A stretch of DNA of 64,000 bases from Tagaea sp965279565 (GCA_965279565.1 OZ257249.1:3038001-3102000), one strand, 5' to 3'. Shown: positions 33,687-42,047, counted from the first letter of the stretch. Notes: generated by a model from the letters alone, not told the origin. A program made the numbers and translations.

Positions 33687-35050
33687 GGGGCGGCTCCGTC
33701 GAAAATCGCCTGCACGCGGGCCGCACAATGGAATCCCTGGCAGCGGCCGAACATCGCGCGCGTGCGTCGCTTCAGCGCCTTGAGCGAACGCGGCGGCAGG
33801 GGCGATGCCATCGCCGCGCGGATCTCGCCCAGCGTGACGCCTTCGCAGTGGCAGACGATCTCGTGCATCGCCTTGTCGGCAGGCATCATCGCCTGCCAGG
33901 GGCGCGCGTCGCCGGCGCACAGGCTCGGTACGCGGACGGGAACGATGCTTGCCTTCCTCGTCGCGCGCTTCATCGGCCCGACGACGAGACCGGCAACGTG
34001 TTCGGCGATGCCGAGTGCGCCCGACAGGCCGGTCGAGCGGATGCCGCCGACCGTCACCCAGTTCTCGGCCGGGCGCGGGATGATGCGGTATTCTGGCCGC
34101 TCCGTGCCCGGCCGCACGCCGCAATAGGTCGCGGTGATCTCGTGGCCGGCGAGTGCGGGAAGCAGGCGATGCGCCGCCGCTTCGAGCGTGGCGAGGCCCT
34201 CACGCGTCGTGCGCCAGTCGTCGGGGTCGTCGATCTCCTCGGCCGTCGGGCCGACGAGGATGTTCCCGAAGACCGTGGGGGCAATCAGGATGCCACGATA
34301 GGTGGGCGAGGGGACCGGCTTGATGATCGTGTCGAGCAGCGGGCGCGCCGCCTTGTCATAGACGAGGAACTGGCCGCGGCGGGGCTTGCCGACGAAGTCG
34401 GCGTAGCCGGCCATCGTCTCGACGCGGTCGGCCCACAGGCCGGCGCAGTTGATCACGATGCCGGCCGAGACGGTTCCCTGCGGCGTATCGAGCATCCAGC
34501 CGTCGTCGTGGCGTGTCGCGGCGGTGACGGGTGCGGACGCGCGATACGCCACGCCATTCGTCAGGGCGTCGAGCGCGTAGGCGTAGGGGGTCGAGAACGG
34601 GTCGATGACGCCTTCTTCCGGCTCCCAGATCGCGGCGAGAGCACCGGGGGCGAGATGCGGTGCGCGCGATCTGATGAAATCGGCGCCGACGAGCTCGCCC
34701 GACCGGAAGCCGTCGGCGTGCGTCGCGTCGTGCATCGCGCGCAGGCGGGCGAGTTCCTCGTCGTTCCACGCGACCGTCAGGCTGCCTGTCGCCAGGAACG
34801 GCAGCCCCATCGCCGGCGCCTCGGCGAGATAGCGCGCGTGCCCGCGTGTGACGAGGCGGCACTCGAGCGTGCCGAAGGGCGTGTCGGCACCGGTCGACAG
34901 GATCGCAGAGTTTCCCTTGCTTGCCCCGTCGCCAAGATCGCTGCGCGCCTCGATCAGGATCGTGCGCAGCTCGTAGCGCGAAAGCTCGCGCGCGATCGCG
35001 CATCCCACGACGCCGGCGCCGACGATGGCGATGTCGTAGCTGGCGCTCAT
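33683..35050 (-). CDS. FAD-dependent oxidoreductase with C-terminal BFD-type [2Fe-2S] domain (GlpA-like)
   Basis: A 455-residue DAO-superfamily flavoprotein. The N-terminal FAD motif is DIAIVGAGVVGCAIARELSR; the middle contains GKPRRGQFLVYD and VGGIRSTGLSGALGIAEH. The C-terminal 90 residues carry CHCEG and GRCQGFHC, the four-cysteine [2Fe-2S] pattern of the BFD-like domain found in GlpA of anaerobic glycerol-3-phosphate dehydrogenase. This makes oxidation of a hydroxyl of glycerol phosphate or a similar polyol phosphate plausible, with electrons going to quinone or to the partner protein. It starts at ATG 35050, with ATGA overlaps at both ends. Confidence 0.86.
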   Translation of the reverse strand: MSASYDIAIVGAGVVGCAIARELSRYELRTILIEARSDLGDGASKGNSAILSTGADTPFGTLECRLVTRGHARYLAEAPAMGLPFLATGSLTVAWNDEELARLRAMHDATHADGFRSGELVGADFIRSRAPHLAPGALAAIWEPEEGVIDPFSTPYAYALDALTNGVAYRASAPVTAATRHDDGWMLDTPQGTVSAGIVINCAGLWADRVETMAGYADFVGKPRRGQFLVYDKAARPLLDTIIKPVPSPTYRGILIAPTVFGNILVGPTAEEIDDPDDWRTTREGLATLEAAAHRLLPALAGHEITATYCGVRPGTERPEYRIIPRPAENWVTVGGIRSTGLSGALGIAEHVAGLVVGPMKRATRKASIVPVRVPSLCAGDARPWQAMMPADKAMHEIVCHCEGVTLGEIRAAMASPLPPRSLKALKRRTRAMFGRCQGFHCAARVQAIFDGAAP

Positions 35051-35871
35051 GCTGGCGGCGCGTCGATGCGCTTCCAGCAGAGCGTCGAGTACTCCTCGAG
35101 ATCGCCGCGCACGCCGACGAAATGGCGCTGCGTTTCGCACCAGAGCGCTTCGCGCAGCGCCATGACAGGTTCGAGCGCCTTGGCCAGTGCGGGCGCCACA
35201 CCGCCATGCGCCATGACGAAAAGGGCGGCCTGCCGCTCGTCGAGTCCGAAATTCATCACGACGGCCGCGACATCGACCGCCGGATCGCCGCGCCCGGCAT
35301 ATTCCCAGTCGACGACCGAGAGCCGGTCGGGTGCGACGATGACGTTCTCGGGGATCAGGTCGGCATGGATCAGCGACCTGTCGCCGAGCTTCGGCGTGGC
35401 GGCAAGGATCGCTTCGGTGCGTGCCGCGCGCGCCGCGGGCAGCGCGCCGGCGGGCAGGGCCGCGACATAGCCCCGGCAGATGTCGGCCGGATCGAACGGC
35501 GGCAGGTCGGCGGGGACGGACGCGTCGGCCAGCCGGCGCAGCGCCCTGGCGAGCCGGACGAGCACGTCGTCGGCGACCGGATTGCCCTGCACGAGGGTCG
35601 TGCCCGGCACGAACTCGGTGATCAGGATGCCGTCGCCGGCATGCAGGACAGGCGGCGATACGCCGACGGCAGCCGCGAGTTCGATGCAGCGGATCTCGGT
35701 CCGCCGGCTGATATTGTGGTGCGGCAGGTCGACACCGATCCGCGCGAAATAGGTGCGCCCGCCGGCATCGACGCGGAAATTCTCGTTCGTCCGTCCGCCG
35801 GGAATGGGCGCGATCGCGGGTGCCCCCGACCAGATCGGCAGGGAAGCGAGGCGGGCGACGGCGTCGCTCAC
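35047..35871 (-). CDS. Small-molecule kinase, choline/aminoglycoside phosphotransferase family
   Basis: A 274-residue kinase of the APH/choline kinase fold. The glycine-rich region is PGGRTNENFRV, the catalytic loop is HADLIPENV (H169, D171, N176) and the metal-binding Asp is D188 in VVDWEYAG. It would phosphorylate a hydroxyl of a small alcohol with ATP. Among LicA/choline-kinase-like proteins the substrate is often choline, ethanolamine, a sugar or a polyol. ATGA overlaps on both sides tie it to the oxidoreductases and the DeoR regulator. In this island it is the candidate that makes the phosphorylated substrate. Confidence 0.83.
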   Translation of the reverse strand: MSDAVARLASLPIWSGAPAIAPIPGGRTNENFRVDAGGRTYFARIGVDLPHHNISRRTEIRCIELAAAVGVSPPVLHAGDGILITEFVPGTTLVQGNPVADDVLVRLARALRRLADASVPADLPPFDPADICRGYVAALPAGALPAARAARTEAILAATPKLGDRSLIHADLIPENVIVAPDRLSVVDWEYAGRGDPAVDVAAVVMNFGLDERQAALFVMAHGGVAPALAKALEPVMALREALWCETQRHFVGVRGDLEEYSTLCWKRIDAPPA

Positions 35872-36656
35872 GTGCCGGCCTCGACGATCTTCACGCCGGC
35901 CGATTTGAGGCCCGCAGCCTGTCCTTCGGGCAGGCTATCTGTGACGAGCGTGCCGATCTTCGCGGTCGCGACCCCCGCCATGCGCGCGTTCCAGCCGAAC
36001 TTGCCGCCCGTGACCATCGCGACGCAGCCGCGCGCGCGCGCCGCCATCTTGCGCGCGATGTTCGCGTCGTCGGCGTTCGTGTAGCTCATGCCTTCCGCGA
36101 CGCTGAACGCGTCGGCCGACAGCACGGCCTTGTCGGCGTTGAACTGCTCGAGCATCGTCTCCGCGAACGGCCCGCCGGTCGCCAGCGACGTGCTGCGCAT
36201 CAGCCCGCCGAGCAGGCAGACCGTGATGCGCGGATTCTCGACGAGGATGTGCGCGACGTTGACGGCGGACACGACGACGAAGAGTTCGAGCTGCGAGGCG
36301 GCAAGCTCGCGCGCCAGGGCCGCAACGGTCGAACCATCGTTAAGGAAGAGCGTCTCGCCGTTCCCGATCAGCCGCACGGTCGCGCGCGCGACGGCCTGCT
36401 TGGCGGCCACATCCTTGCCTTCGCGGATCGCGAAGGCTTCCTCGGCCGGACGCGAGGCCGGTGCCGTCGCCCCGCCATAGCCGCGCACGGCGCTGCCCTC
36501 GCGCGCCAGCATGTCGAGATCGCGCCGGATCGTGGCGCTCGACGCACCCAGGATGTCGCTGAGTTCGGCGACCGAGACCGACCCGCGCACCGACAGTTCG
36601 CGCCGGAGCAGGGCGCGACGGGCATTCGGGTTGCGGTGGTGCGTGCTTTCGCTCAT
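35868..36656 (-). CDS. DeoR/GlpR-family transcriptional repressor
   Basis: A 262-residue DeoR-family regulator. The N-terminal helix-turn-helix is SVAELSDILGASSATIRRDL, followed by GYGGAT; the C-terminal DeoRC sensor domain has NDGSTVAALARELA and VCLLGG and resembles sugar-phosphate isomerases, so the inducer is probably a phosphorylated sugar or polyol. I chose ATG 36656; a GTG at 36674 in frame lacks a ribosome site. It is the first gene of a minus-strand operon and is divergent from the G1P-dehydrogenase-type gene, sharing a short AT-rich region with repeats. Confidence 0.87.
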   Translation of the reverse strand: MSESTHHRNPNARRALLRRELSVRGSVSVAELSDILGASSATIRRDLDMLAREGSAVRGYGGATAPASRPAEEAFAIREGKDVAAKQAVARATVRLIGNGETLFLNDGSTVAALARELAASQLELFVVVSAVNVAHILVENPRITVCLLGGLMRSTSLATGGPFAETMLEQFNADKAVLSADAFSVAEGMSYTNADDANIARKMAARARGCVAMVTGGKFGWNARMAGVATAKIGTLVTDSLPEGQAAGLKSAGVKIVEAGT

Positions 36657-36687
36657 GCGCGGATGATAGATCACCGGCCGGCAAAAT

Positions 36688-36715
36688 CAATCATTAACAA
36701 TCATTATTATGATTG
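36688..36715. promoter_or_regulatory. Repeated CAATCAT operator between the DeoR and G1P dehydrogenase genes
   Basis: CAATCAT occurs at 36688-36694 and again at 36698-36704, exactly 10 bases later. Its inverted copy ATGATTG follows at 36709-36715, so all three lie on about the same face of the helix. This AT-rich block stands out in GC-rich DNA and occupies most of the divergent promoter. Clustered phased repeats are typical DeoR-family binding sites. Autoregulation and control of the divergent gene are inferred. Confidence 0.6.
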
Positions 36716-36771
36716 ATAATGAAACAACTTCCGGCCTAGGCTTCATCCGCTCAATGGAGTGGGATTCCCGA

Positions 36772-38064
36772 ATGCCGAATAGCGACGTGATCGACCGCCT
36801 CCTTGCCGGAACCTGCCCGGACCCCGACGGCGGGGCGAACCTGAGCGTCGCCACGAAGCGCGTCGTCATCGCGAAATCGCTGGCCGACGATCTCGCCGTC
36901 TGTCTTGACGGGCTCGATCTCGGCCGCAAGCTCGCCGTTGTCAGCGATCCGACCACATATAGGGTGCTGGGTGCGGCGGTCGAGCGCGCGCTGTCCGGCC
37001 GATGGTCGGTCATGGGCGTGCGCCTCGACGCCGATCCGCACGCCGACGAACCGACGGTCGCCCGCCTCATCGAGGCGACGGACGGGGCCGACGCGCTCGT
37101 CGCGGTCGGGTCGGGGACGATCAACGATTTGTGCAAGTACGCCGCCGTCCGCACGGGCAAACCTTATGTGTCGTATGCGACTGCACCGTCGATGAACGGT
37201 TACGTGTCGACGACCGCCGCGATCACCGTGCACGGCCACAAGAAATCGCTGCCGGCGCAGGCACCGCTCGCGGTGTTCGTCGACCTCTCGGTCATGGCGG
37301 CGGCCCCGCAGCGGATGATCCGCTCGGGTCTCGGCGACAGCCTGTGCCGTTCGACCGCGCAGGCCGACTGGCTGCTCGCACACCGCCTGCTCGGCCAACC
37401 TTACCGGACGATGCCGTTCGTCCTGCTGGCCGACGACGAGGACGCGCTTTTTGCGCAATCCGAAGCGCTGATGCGCGGCGACCTTCCGGCGATGGAACGG
37501 CTCGTCCGCACGCTTATCCTGTCGGGCTTCGGCACGGCGATCTGCGGCAGCAGCCATCCGGCAAGCCAGGGCGAGCATCTCGTCAGCCACTATGCCGACA
37601 TGCTCGCCGATCCGAACTGGCCGGCGGCCTTCCACGGCGAGCAGGTCGGCGTCACGACGCTGACACTGGCGCGCCTGCAGGAACGCGTGCTCGGCGAGAC
37701 GAAGCTGCGCGTCGCCGCAGACCCGACCGACCGCAACGAACTGGTCGACATTTTCGGCGACAGTCTTGGCGGCGAATGCTGGGACGATTTCAGGAGGAAG
37801 CGCTTCGACAGGGCGAAGGCGAACGAGGTCAACGCCGTGCTCGCCGGGCGTTGGGATGCGATCCGTGCGGAGATCGCGGGCGTGATCCGGCCGGCGGCGG
37901 AACTCGAAGCCGTGCTGCGGCGTACTGGTGCCCCGACCACGTCGCGCGACCTCGGCTGGCCGGCGACGTTCTATGCCGAGGCCGTCGCGCGCGCGCGGCT
38001 GATCCGCAACCGCTACACGTTCCTCGATCTGGCCGCAGGGGCAGGAATCCCTCTGAACCCATAG
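36772..38064 (+). CDS. sn-Glycerol-1-phosphate dehydrogenase-type enzyme (AraM/EgsA family)
   Basis: A 430-residue member of the iron-dependent-alcohol-dehydrogenase-like G1P dehydrogenase family. Nucleotide motif VAVGSGTINDLCKYAA. Metal ligands appear as D189 (RSGLGDSLC), H269 (SQGEHLVSH) and H288 (FHGEQVGV). The family reduces dihydroxyacetone phosphate to sn-glycerol 1-phosphate or acts in reverse; in archaea it makes lipid backbones, and in Bacillus AraM does the same for heptaprenylglyceryl phosphate. The start is the ATG at 36772 behind GGAGTGGGA; ATG 36709 lies inside the operator and is rejected. With a repressor, kinase and flavoproteins beside it, a catabolic role is likely. Confidence 0.85.
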   Translation: MPNSDVIDRLLAGTCPDPDGGANLSVATKRVVIAKSLADDLAVCLDGLDLGRKLAVVSDPTTYRVLGAAVERALSGRWSVMGVRLDADPHADEPTVARLIEATDGADALVAVGSGTINDLCKYAAVRTGKPYVSYATAPSMNGYVSTTAAITVHGHKKSLPAQAPLAVFVDLSVMAAAPQRMIRSGLGDSLCRSTAQADWLLAHRLLGQPYRTMPFVLLADDEDALFAQSEALMRGDLPAMERLVRTLILSGFGTAICGSSHPASQGEHLVSHYADMLADPNWPAAFHGEQVGVTTLTLARLQERVLGETKLRVAADPTDRNELVDIFGDSLGGECWDDFRRKRFDRAKANEVNAVLAGRWDAIRAEIAGVIRPAAELEAVLRRTGAPTTSRDLGWPATFYAEAVARARLIRNRYTFLDLAAGAGIPLNP

Positions 38065-38076
38065 GAATCAGCCCCC

Positions 38077-38107
38077 TTGACCTTGCCGTGGCGGCAAGGC
38101 GCACATG
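38077..38107 (+). promoter_or_regulatory. CueR/HmrR-type (MerR family) copper promoter
   Basis: A -35 element TTGACC (38077-38082) is followed by a 19-base spacer and the weak -10 CACATG. The spacer carries the dyad CCTTGCC-GTGGC-GGCAAGG (38081-38099). An over-long 19-base spacer with a CCTT...AAGG dyad is the hallmark of copper-responsive MerR-family promoters such as that of copA. The dyad has no T-run after it, so it is not a terminator for the upstream gene. No cueR gene is in the window. Confidence 0.72.
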
Positions 38108-38131
38108 TCCATGCCTGACGGGAGATTCCGC

Positions 38132-40426
38132 ATGGAACGTGCATCGAGGACGGCCGCAATTCAGGAATTCGCGATCACCGGCATGACGTGCGCCTCGTGC
38201 GTCGCGCGCGTCGAAAAGGCTATCGCGAAGGTCGACGGCGTGTCGGGCGTGGCGGTCAATCTCGCGACCGAACGCGCGAGCGTGACCACAGAGGCTGGCC
38301 GGCTGGCTGTCGGCGCGATCGAGGACGCGGCACGGCGTGCGGGATACGAAGCCCGTCTCGTCGCCGACGCGGCCGACCGTGATACGGTGGAAGAAGGAAA
38401 ATCCAGGGAGCTCGAAGGCTTGCGTCGCGCGACGGTCCTGTCCGCCGTGCTGACGCTGCCGATCTTCGTTGTCGAGATGGGCGGTCACGCCATTCCGGTG
38501 ATCCATTCCTGGGTCGCCGTGCTGTTCGGGCATGGCGGGCTCGATGTTGCCTTCTTCGTGCTGGCGACCGTCGTGCTCTTCGGACCGGGCTTGCGGTTCC
38601 ATCGTGTCGGCATTCCCAACCTGTTTCGCGGCGCGCCGGACATGAACTCGCTGGTCGCCATCGGCACGCTCAGCGCCTACGGCTATTCGACGCTTGCCAC
38701 GTTCGCGCCTTTCCTGCTGCCGGAAGGGACCGCCAACGTCTATTACGAGGCGGCAGTCGTGATCGTGACGCTGATTCTTGCCGGCCGGTATCTCGAGGCG
38801 GTCAGCCGCGGCCGGACGAGTGCGGCCATCCGCCGGCTCGTCGGGCTGCAGCCCAAGACGGCGCGCCGGATCGACGGCGGCGTCGTCGCCGACGTGCCGC
38901 TCGGCGACATAAGGATCGGCGATTGCGTGCAGGTGCGGCCGGGCGAGCGGGTCCCGGTCGACGGCATCGTGCTCGAGGGCCGCTCGCATGTCGACGAGGC
39001 GATGATCTCGGGCGAGCCGGTTCCGGTTCTCAAGTCCGTCGGGGACGAAGTCATCGGCGGCACCGTGAACACGAATGGCAGTTTCGTGGCACGCGCGACG
39101 CGGATCGGCGCCGACACGCTGCTGGCGCAGATCGTCCGGATGGTTGAAGGCGCACAGGGGGCCAAACTGCCCATCCAGACGCTGGTCGACAGGATCACGG
39201 CCTATTTCGTGCCGGCGGTCCTTGCCGTCGCGGCGATCACGTTCGTGGCGTGGTGGCTGACCGGGCCGGAGCCCGCACTCGCCCTGGGTCTCGTCAATGC
39301 GGTTTCGGTCCTGATCGTGGCCTGCCCCTGCGCGATGGGTCTGGCGACGCCGACATCGATCATGGTGGGGACGGGGCGCGCCGCCGAGCTTGGTGTCCTG
39401 TTCCGGCGCGGCGACGCACTGCAGGCCCTGCGTGACGTGAAGACGGTGGCGTTCGACAAGACGGGCACGCTGACGATGGGCGGTCCGGCGCTGACGGATA
39501 TCGTCGTCGCACCGGGTTTCGAGCGCGATACCGTCCTGCGGCTCGTCGCGTCGGTCGAAGCGCTATCCGAACATCCGGTCGCTGCCGCGATCGCCAGATA
39601 TGCCCGCGAGGCGGGGCAAGTCCTTTCGACGGTCGAAGGATTTTCGGCCGAGGCCGGCTTCGGCGTTTCCGCCCGGTGCGAAGGGCGCCGCATCGCGGTC
39701 GGTGCGGATCGTTTCATGGCCCGTCTCGGGATCGATGTCGCTCCGTTCGCCCGCGAAGCGTCCGGGTTCGCCGGTACGGGCAAGTCACCGCTCTACGCCA
39801 CGATCGACGGCGCGTTGGCCGGGCTTGTCGCGGTTGCCGACCCGATCCGGCCGACGAGCCGGGCCGCCGTTGCGGCACTGAAGGCCATGGGACTGCGCAC
39901 AGTGATGATCTCCGGCGACAACCGGAGGACGGCAGGCGCGGTCGCCGCCGAACTCGGCATCGACGAGGTGCTGGCCGAGGTGCTGCCCGCAGGGAAACTC
40001 GATGCACTCAAGGCGCTGCGCGCGGCCTACGGCCCGGTCGCCTTCGTCGGCGACGGCATCAACGATGCGCCGGCACTTGCGGAGGCCGATGTGGGCATCG
40101 CCGTGGGTTCGGGAACCGATATAGCAATAGAGAGTGCCGACGTCGTGCTGATGTCGAACGACCTTGGCGTCGTCGTCTCGGCCCTGGGGCTTTCGCGGGC
40201 GACGATGCGCAACATCGAGCAGAATCTGTTCTGGGCGTTCGCGTACAACGTGGCGCTCATCCCGGTGGCCGCCGGCGCGCTGCATGCCGGTTTCGGAATT
40301 CTGCTTTCGCCGATGATCGCGGCGGGTGCGATGGCCCTGTCGAGCGTGTTCGTCCTGTCGAACGCGCTGCGCCTGCGCGGTTTCGTTCCGCCGATGCCCT
40401 CGCGCGAGGGTGGCGAAGTCGGGTAG
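38132..40426 (+). CDS. copA: Copper-exporting P1B-type ATPase, CopA class
   Basis: A 764-residue copper-transporting P-type ATPase with one N-terminal heavy-metal domain (GMTCASC, C20 and C23). The membrane motif is CPC (398-400), the phosphorylation site DKTGTLT (D442), then SEHP and GDGINDAPALAEAD. The last helices carry FAYNVALIP and a Met-x-x-Ser-Ser pattern (MALSS), the Cu(I)-binding signature of CopA. It pumps Cu(I) out of the cytoplasm. Start chosen at ATG 38132 after GGGAGA; upstream ATGs lie inside the promoter. The CueR-like promoter directly upstream indicates copper induction. Confidence 0.92.
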   Translation: MERASRTAAIQEFAITGMTCASCVARVEKAIAKVDGVSGVAVNLATERASVTTEAGRLAVGAIEDAARRAGYEARLVADAADRDTVEEGKSRELEGLRRATVLSAVLTLPIFVVEMGGHAIPVIHSWVAVLFGHGGLDVAFFVLATVVLFGPGLRFHRVGIPNLFRGAPDMNSLVAIGTLSAYGYSTLATFAPFLLPEGTANVYYEAAVVIVTLILAGRYLEAVSRGRTSAAIRRLVGLQPKTARRIDGGVVADVPLGDIRIGDCVQVRPGERVPVDGIVLEGRSHVDEAMISGEPVPVLKSVGDEVIGGTVNTNGSFVARATRIGADTLLAQIVRMVEGAQGAKLPIQTLVDRITAYFVPAVLAVAAITFVAWWLTGPEPALALGLVNAVSVLIVACPCAMGLATPTSIMVGTGRAAELGVLFRRGDALQALRDVKTVAFDKTGTLTMGGPALTDIVVAPGFERDTVLRLVASVEALSEHPVAAAIARYAREAGQVLSTVEGFSAEAGFGVSARCEGRRIAVGADRFMARLGIDVAPFAREASGFAGTGKSPLYATIDGALAGLVAVADPIRPTSRAAVAALKAMGLRTVMISGDNRRTAGAVAAELGIDEVLAEVLPAGKLDALKALRAAYGPVAFVGDGINDAPALAEADVGIAVGSGTDIAIESADVVLMSNDLGVVVSALGLSRATMRNIEQNLFWAFAYNVALIPVAAGALHAGFGILLSPMIAAGAMALSSVFVLSNALRLRGFVPPMPSREGGEVG

Positions 40427-40463
40427 TCTGGCGGACAGGACTTCCGCACCCCCCGAGGTCGCA

Positions 40464-41939
40464 TTGCCCGCCGTACCGGTCGCCTTCGAGAATACCTACT
40501 CGCGCCTGCCGGAGCATTTCTTCGCGCGTCTCGCGCCCACGCCCGTCGCCGCACCGCGTCTGCTTCGTCTCAACGAAGCGCTGGCCGGCGAACTCGGGCT
40601 CGACGCCAACTGGTTGCGCGGGGCCGACGGCGTCGCGATGCTTGCCGGCAACCGGCTGCCGGAAGGGGCCGATCCGCTGGCGATGGCATATGCCGGCCAC
40701 CAGTTCGGCCACTGGGTGCCGAAGCTCGGCGACGGGCGGGCGATCCTGCTGGGCGAGGTGCGCGCGCGCGACGGAATGCTGCGCGATATCCAGCTCAAGG
40801 GCTCCGGTCCGACGCCCTTCTCGCGCCAGGGTGATGGCCGTGCCGCGATCGGCCCGGTGCTGCGCGAGTACATCGTCAGCGACGCGATGGCGGCGCTCGG
40901 AATCCCGACCACGCGTTCGCTTGCCGCCGTTGCGACGGGCGAGGCGGTCTACCGCGAGCGCACCCTGCCGGGCGCCGTGCTGACGCGCGTCGCGCGCAGC
41001 CATGTCCGCGTCGGGACGTTCCAGTATTTCGCAGCGCGCGGCGACACGGACGCGCTGCGTGCTCTTGCCGATCATGTCATCGAAAGGCTGGGCGGGAACG
41101 AAGCGAAGGCGGACAATCCCTATCGTGCACTCCTCGACGCGACAGTTGCGCGCACTGCGGCACTTGTCGCGCGCTGGCAGTTGGTCGGATTTATCCACGG
41201 GGTGATGAATACCGACAATATGGGGATCGCCGGGGAGACGATCGATTACGGCCCCTGCGCCTTCATGGACGTCTACCTTCCCGGCACGGTGTTCAGCTCG
41301 ATCGACAGCGGCGGGCGCTACGCCTACGGCAACCAGCCGCGGATCGCGCACTGGAACATGGGGCAGTTCGCGCAGTCGCTGCTTCCGCTGCTCGGTGCCG
41401 ACGAGAATTCGGCAGTGGAATCCGCGCAGGCAGCGATCGACGCATTTCCGTCACATTTCGAGGCCGCGTTCCTGGCTGGAATGCGACTGAAACTCGGTCT
41501 TGCGACGGCGGAAGAGGATGACGGCGAGCTGGTGCAGGATCTTCTCGAGCGGATGGCCGCGGGCAGGGCGGATTTCACGCTGACCTTCCGGCATCTCTGT
41601 TCGGCATTCGGCGCGGATGCCGATGAACCGGTCCGCGCACAGTTCGCCGATCCGACGGCCTTCGATGTGTGGGCGACGGGCTGGCGCGCCCGGCTGGCGC
41701 GGGACGGATCCGTCGATGCCGAGCGGCAGACCCGCATGCGAAAGGCCAATCCAGCCTTCATTCCGCGTAACCACCGGGTTGAGGCGGCGCTGGCGGCGGC
41801 CGAGGCCGGCGACGACGGCCCGGTCGACGAGCTGCTGGCCGTCCTGAAGCATCCTTACGACGACCGGCCTGCGCATTCGCATCTGGCCGAGCCGCCAAAA
41901 CCGGAAGAAGTCGTCCGCGCGACGTTCTGCGGTACCTGA
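40464..41939 (+). CDS. selO: Protein adenylyltransferase SelO (YdiU/UPF0061 family)
   Basis: A 491-residue pseudokinase that AMPylates protein hydroxyls. Key segments: QLKGSGPTPFSRQGDGRAAI and the following glutamate (Lys/Glu of the flipped nucleotide site), then HGVMNTDNM and TIDYGPCAFMD, which hold the catalytic and metal-binding residues. It ends in FCGT: the penultimate-region Cys replaces the selenocysteine of eukaryotic SelO. The best start is TTG 40464, with GAGG five bases upstream, which gives MPAVPVAFENTYSRLPE; a GTG at 40410 overlapping copA is the alternative. SelO is linked to redox stress, which fits the copper neighbourhood. Confidence 0.9.
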   Translation: MPAVPVAFENTYSRLPEHFFARLAPTPVAAPRLLRLNEALAGELGLDANWLRGADGVAMLAGNRLPEGADPLAMAYAGHQFGHWVPKLGDGRAILLGEVRARDGMLRDIQLKGSGPTPFSRQGDGRAAIGPVLREYIVSDAMAALGIPTTRSLAAVATGEAVYRERTLPGAVLTRVARSHVRVGTFQYFAARGDTDALRALADHVIERLGGNEAKADNPYRALLDATVARTAALVARWQLVGFIHGVMNTDNMGIAGETIDYGPCAFMDVYLPGTVFSSIDSGGRYAYGNQPRIAHWNMGQFAQSLLPLLGADENSAVESAQAAIDAFPSHFEAAFLAGMRLKLGLATAEEDDGELVQDLLERMAAGRADFTLTFRHLCSAFGADADEPVRAQFADPTAFDVWATGWRARLARDGSVDAERQTRMRKANPAFIPRNHRVEAALAAAEAGDDGPVDELLAVLKHPYDDRPAHSHLAEPPKPEEVVRATFCGT

Positions 41940-42047
41940 AGGGGAGCGCCCTGCTTCGCCTGCTGACGCGCACCGCCGGATTTGGCATAGTAGGTAACAG
42001 TCGCGTTGAACCGGCAATTCCGGACACCATTGATCTGGGGGAATCGG

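Noticed and set aside
36709..36711. Earliest ATG of the G1P-dehydrogenase-type gene
   Set aside because: It lies inside the phased CAATCAT operator and has no ribosome site; ATG 36772 is preceded by GGAGTGGGA.
38081..38099. Terminator hairpin after the G1P-dehydrogenase gene
   Set aside because: No T-run follows; the dyad sits in the 19-base spacer of a CueR-type promoter, a better explanation.
40464..41939. Selenocysteine at the SelO C-terminus
   Set aside because: The C-terminal codon reads as cysteine (FCGT); there is no in-frame TGA before the real stop.
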